A stretch of DNA of 6,301 bases from Deltaproteobacteria bacterium (GTDB taxonomy: Bacteria; Desulfobacterota_B; Binatia; UBA9968). This document shows positions 4,602 through 6,301 of this stretch, in pieces. A model generated the notes under the pieces. The model worked only from the letters and a program-made list of their open reading frames with translations. It had not been told where the DNA came from and ran no database searches. How positions within the stretch are numbered: the first letter of the stretch is position 1; every line of letters starts with the position of its first letter. The position numbers were made by a program, and so were the translations under genes. Location: positions 1-6,301 of the forward strand of contig JAPUHZ010000207.1 in the NCBI GenBank assembly GCA_027297485.1, written 5' to 3'.

Positions 4602-5270
4602 ATGGATCCAGCAACGAACATCGGGTTTTGGGAGCTTAGTATAATCATGGTGGTGATCGCCTCATGGATCCTCTATCGCTATGTTGCGCCAAAAGGCTGG
4701 AGGGAATGGAGCCGGGCAGGGTTGGTACAAGCTTTTATAATTGCGCTTTACGCGGAGATGTACGGTTTCCCACTGACGATCTATCTGCTTACCGGTTGGT
4801 TGGGCCTCGATCTCCCGTGGGTCCATGAGAGCGGGCACCTATGGGCATCCCTCTTTGGGTGGGGAGTGCTGGGTACCATGGTCGAGATGCTGGTGGGCTA
4901 TGCTCTGGTGTTCGCAGGTATTTCTATCCTCATCGAGGGTTGGAGGGAAGTCTACGTCGCGACCAAAGAGAAACGGTTAGCTACAGATAAACTCTATGCT
5001 GTGGTCCGCCACCCCCAATACACGGGTATCTTCCTTGCCGTCTTCGGTCAATTGATTCACTGGCCGACCATTCCAACCCTGGTCTTATTTCCCGTCATCG
5101 TATGGGCCTATTATTGCCTCTCGCTGAGAGAGGAGCATAAGATGATACAAGAGTTCGGTAATTCATACGAAACTTATCGAAAAAATGTGCCGATGTTCTT
5201 CCCCCGGCGAGGAGAGTGGAAGAAGCTGATATCCACTCGTGAGTTCAGGGAAGATGAGCAGCAAGATTAA
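4602..5270 (+). CDS. Isoprenylcysteine carboxyl methyltransferase-like membrane protein
   Basis: A 222-residue protein with five or so hydrophobic segments (about 8-26, 44-66, 82-112, 142-151, 155-173). The C-terminal half carries the ICMT/PEMT-type signature: LYAVVRHPQYTG (131-142), a Glu pair after the last helix (EE, 177-178), then FGNSYETYRKNVPMFFPR (185-202). In characterised members this region binds S-adenosylmethionine and methylates a thiol carboxylate or phospholipid. Bacterial substrates are mostly unknown, and close homologues occur beside heavy-metal and cytochrome genes. The N-terminal part, with YAEMYGFPLTIYLLTGWLG (50-68), matches the bacterial subgroup. The ATG at 4602 follows the cytochrome stop by 7 bases with only a weak ribosome site, suggesting translational coupling. 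The true methyl acceptor cannot be inferred. Confidence 0.87.
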   Translation: MDPATNIGFWELSIIMVVIASWILYRYVAPKGWREWSRAGLVQAFIIALYAEMYGFPLTIYLLTGWLGLDLPWVHESGHLWASLFGWGVLGTMVEMLVGYALVFAGISILIEGWREVYVATKEKRLATDKLYAVVRHPQYTGIFLAVFGQLIHWPTIPTLVLFPVIVWAYYCLSLREEHKMIQEFGNSYETYRKNVPMFFPRRGEWKKLISTREFREDEQQD

Positions 5271-5286
5271 CAATCTTGGTTGTTTT
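5262..5286 (+). terminator. Hairpin with T-rich tail over the methyltransferase stop codon
   Basis: CAAGATT (5262-5268) pairs perfectly with AATCTTG (5272-5278) across a 3-base loop. A T-rich tail, GTTGTTTT (5279-5286), follows. The stem includes the TAA stop codon. It is low in G+C, so termination would be weak, but position and tail fit an attenuating intrinsic terminator before the ATPase gene. As a symmetrical site it could alternatively be an operator. Confidence 0.4.
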
Positions 5287-5316
5287 GATTGAACTTTATC
5301 TTCGCGAGGTGAACCT

Positions 5317-6301
5317 ATGAAAGATCCAGTTTGCGGTATGGATGTAGATTCAAACACTGCAAAGCATCAGTATAACCATAACGGGCAAAGCTATTTCTTT
5401 TGCAGCCCTCATTGTCTGGAGAAGTTTCGCACTGAACCGACTCAATACTTAGCCTCATCGAGTCAGACGGCTGGTGACCAGGCTCACAGCAAAGGCTCCT
5501 CAACAGACCAAGGTAATATTTACATTTGTCCAATGGATCCTGAAGTCCGTGAATCTAAACCAGGTGCATGTCCGAAGTGCGGGATGGCTTTAGAGCCTAT
5601 GACGATCACGCCTCCGTCGAGCAAGACAGAATACACCTGTCCCATGCACCCTGAGATTGTTCAACAGGAGCCAGGATCTTGTCCGATTTGCGGTATGGCT
5701 CTGGAGCCACGGACTGTGACGGCGGAAGAAGAGACCAACCCTGAGCTGGTAGACATGACCCGCCGGTTCTGGACCAGTGTTGTTCTGTCAGTGCCTGTGC
5801 TGTTTCTTGCTATGTCGGAGACTATCCCCGGCCAGCCAGTTCAGAGGACGTTATCCCCCACCCTTCTCGCCTGGGTTCAGCTTGTCCTAGCCACGCCGGT
5901 GGTCCTTTGGGGTGGATGGCCCTTCTTCCAACGCGGCTGGTTGTCAGTGGTTAACCGTAGCTTGAATATGTTCACCCTGATCGCCATCGGCGTTGGAACG
6001 GCGTATGTCTATAGCCTGGTAGCTACGCTCTTCCCTGCTATATTCCCAGAGTCGTTTCGAGGCCTCGGAGGTGTAGTAGCCATTTACTTCGAGGCCGCTG
6101 CAGTTATCATCACACTGGTGCTTTTAGGTCAAGTACTTGAACTGCGCGCACGAAGTCGAACCAGCAGCGCAATCAAGGCCCTGCTAGGTCTTGCACCTAA
6201 GACCGCCCGGTTGCTGCGTGAAGATGGCAGTGAGGTAGACATTCCCCTGGATCAAGTCCAGCTTGGCAATCGACTACGTGTTCGCCCAGGCGAGAAGGTC
6301 C
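5317..6301 (+). CDS. Heavy-metal P1B-type ATPase, likely Cu(I) exporter, 3' end outside window
   Basis: An inner-membrane pump that exports metal at the cost of ATP; 328 codons are visible of a family usually around 800 residues. Domain order: a YHS-type metal domain (1-45; DPVCGM, then CSPHC with Cys6, 29, 33), a Ser/Gln linker, two heavy-metal-binding modules (69-94 and 106-131, each CPM-x-PE...PG-x-C-P-x-C-GMALEP), the first helices (about 152-168, 183-201, 217-239, 253-275), then the start of the actuator domain ([19 protein letters not shown]). The window ends just before the TGE loop, so the CPx metal site, DKTGT phosphorylation site and ATP-binding domain are not visible. The metal is therefore not proven, but the domain set and NMFTLIAIG helix resemble CopA/SilP-type Cu(I)/Ag(I) pumps. 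GAGGTGA at 5306-5312 supports the start. Confidence 0.93.
   Translation, partial: MKDPVCGMDVDSNTAKHQYNHNGQSYFFCSPHCLEKFRTEPTQYLASSSQTAGDQAHSKGSSTDQGNIYICPMDPEVRESKPGACPKCGMALEPMTITPPSSKTEYTCPMHPEIVQQEPGSCPICGMALEPRTVTAEEETNPELVDMTRRFWTSVVLSVPVLFLAMSETIPGQPVQRTLSPTLLAWVQLVLATPVVLWGGWPFFQRGWLSVVNRSLNMFTLIAIGVGTAYVYSLVATLFPAIFPESFRGLGGVVAIYFEAAAVIITLVLLGQVLELRARSRTSSAIKALLGLAPKTARLLREDGSEVDIPLDQVQLGNRLRVRPGEKV
5521..5709 (+). repeat. Duplicated heavy-metal-binding module in the ATPase
   Basis: Two 26-residue units (5521-5598 and 5632-5709) share the pattern CPM-[DH]-PE-V/I...PG-x-CP-x-CGMALEP and are separated by 11 residues. Each has three Cys and conserved Met and Pro. They have diverged at the DNA level, so this is an old internal duplication. 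Confidence 0.85.

Noticed and set aside
1..6301. CRISPR arrays, tRNA or rRNA genes, complete insertion sequences, phage attachment sites
   Set aside because: I saw no regularly spaced repeats, cloverleaf-like sequences, rRNA signatures, transposase frames or terminal inverted repeats.

Overview
This window looks like part of a copper / heavy-metal handling region from a Gram-negative environmental bacterium. The evidence is Sec-type signal peptides, a membrane-anchored c-type cytochrome, Met-rich and His-rich exported proteins, two SHOCT-domain membrane miniproteins, and the start of a P1B-type metal ATPase with YHS and heavy-metal-binding domains at its N-terminus. Base composition looks roughly balanced. 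The gene set resembles what I associate with Methylomirabilota (NC10), Nitrospirota or deltaproteobacterial genomes, but that is a weak impression and no marker gene here fixes the taxon. All supported genes are on the + strand.

Layout. (1) The left edge holds a 5'-truncated gene for a small exported His-rich protein (to 412). It is followed by about 356 bases with no convincing intact gene. That stretch has a short reading frame resembling the last transmembrane helix of a CusA/CzcA-type RND pump, probably a relic, and a pair of overlapping, mutually exclusive hairpins. (2) A compact set of four genes runs from 769 to 2482: a 4-helix membrane protein with a Cys-Cys-x-His-His motif, an exported protein with DTHSVNLD and GGGGHHR motifs, a polytopic membrane protein, and a SHOCT miniprotein. 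Gaps are 17, 23 and 48 bases, so co-transcription is likely. (3) A possible hairpin and promoter precede a lone secreted protein of unknown function (2612-3037) that seems to have almost no leader. (4) A Met/Gly-rich exported protein (3172-3636) is followed by a second SHOCT protein (3686-3991). (5) After a stem-loop and a possible tiny membrane ORF come a cytochrome c (4184-4594) and an isoprenylcysteine-methyltransferase-like membrane protein (4602-5270), 7 bases apart. (6) A hairpin overlapping the stop codon at 5270 precedes a large metal P-type ATPase (from 5317) that runs off the right edge.

How they may work together. The ATPase would export Cu(I) or a similar soft metal. The Met-rich and His-rich exported proteins could buffer metal outside the cytoplasm. 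The cytochrome could give a redox link, for example to metal oxidation state or respiration. The orphan membrane proteins with Cys/His motifs may take part in metal or thiol traffic. Apart from the domain assignments this is inference from context. The most interesting part is the 769-2482 cluster: three conserved-looking proteins without a function I can name, followed by a SHOCT protein that has a paralogue 1.4 kb downstream.
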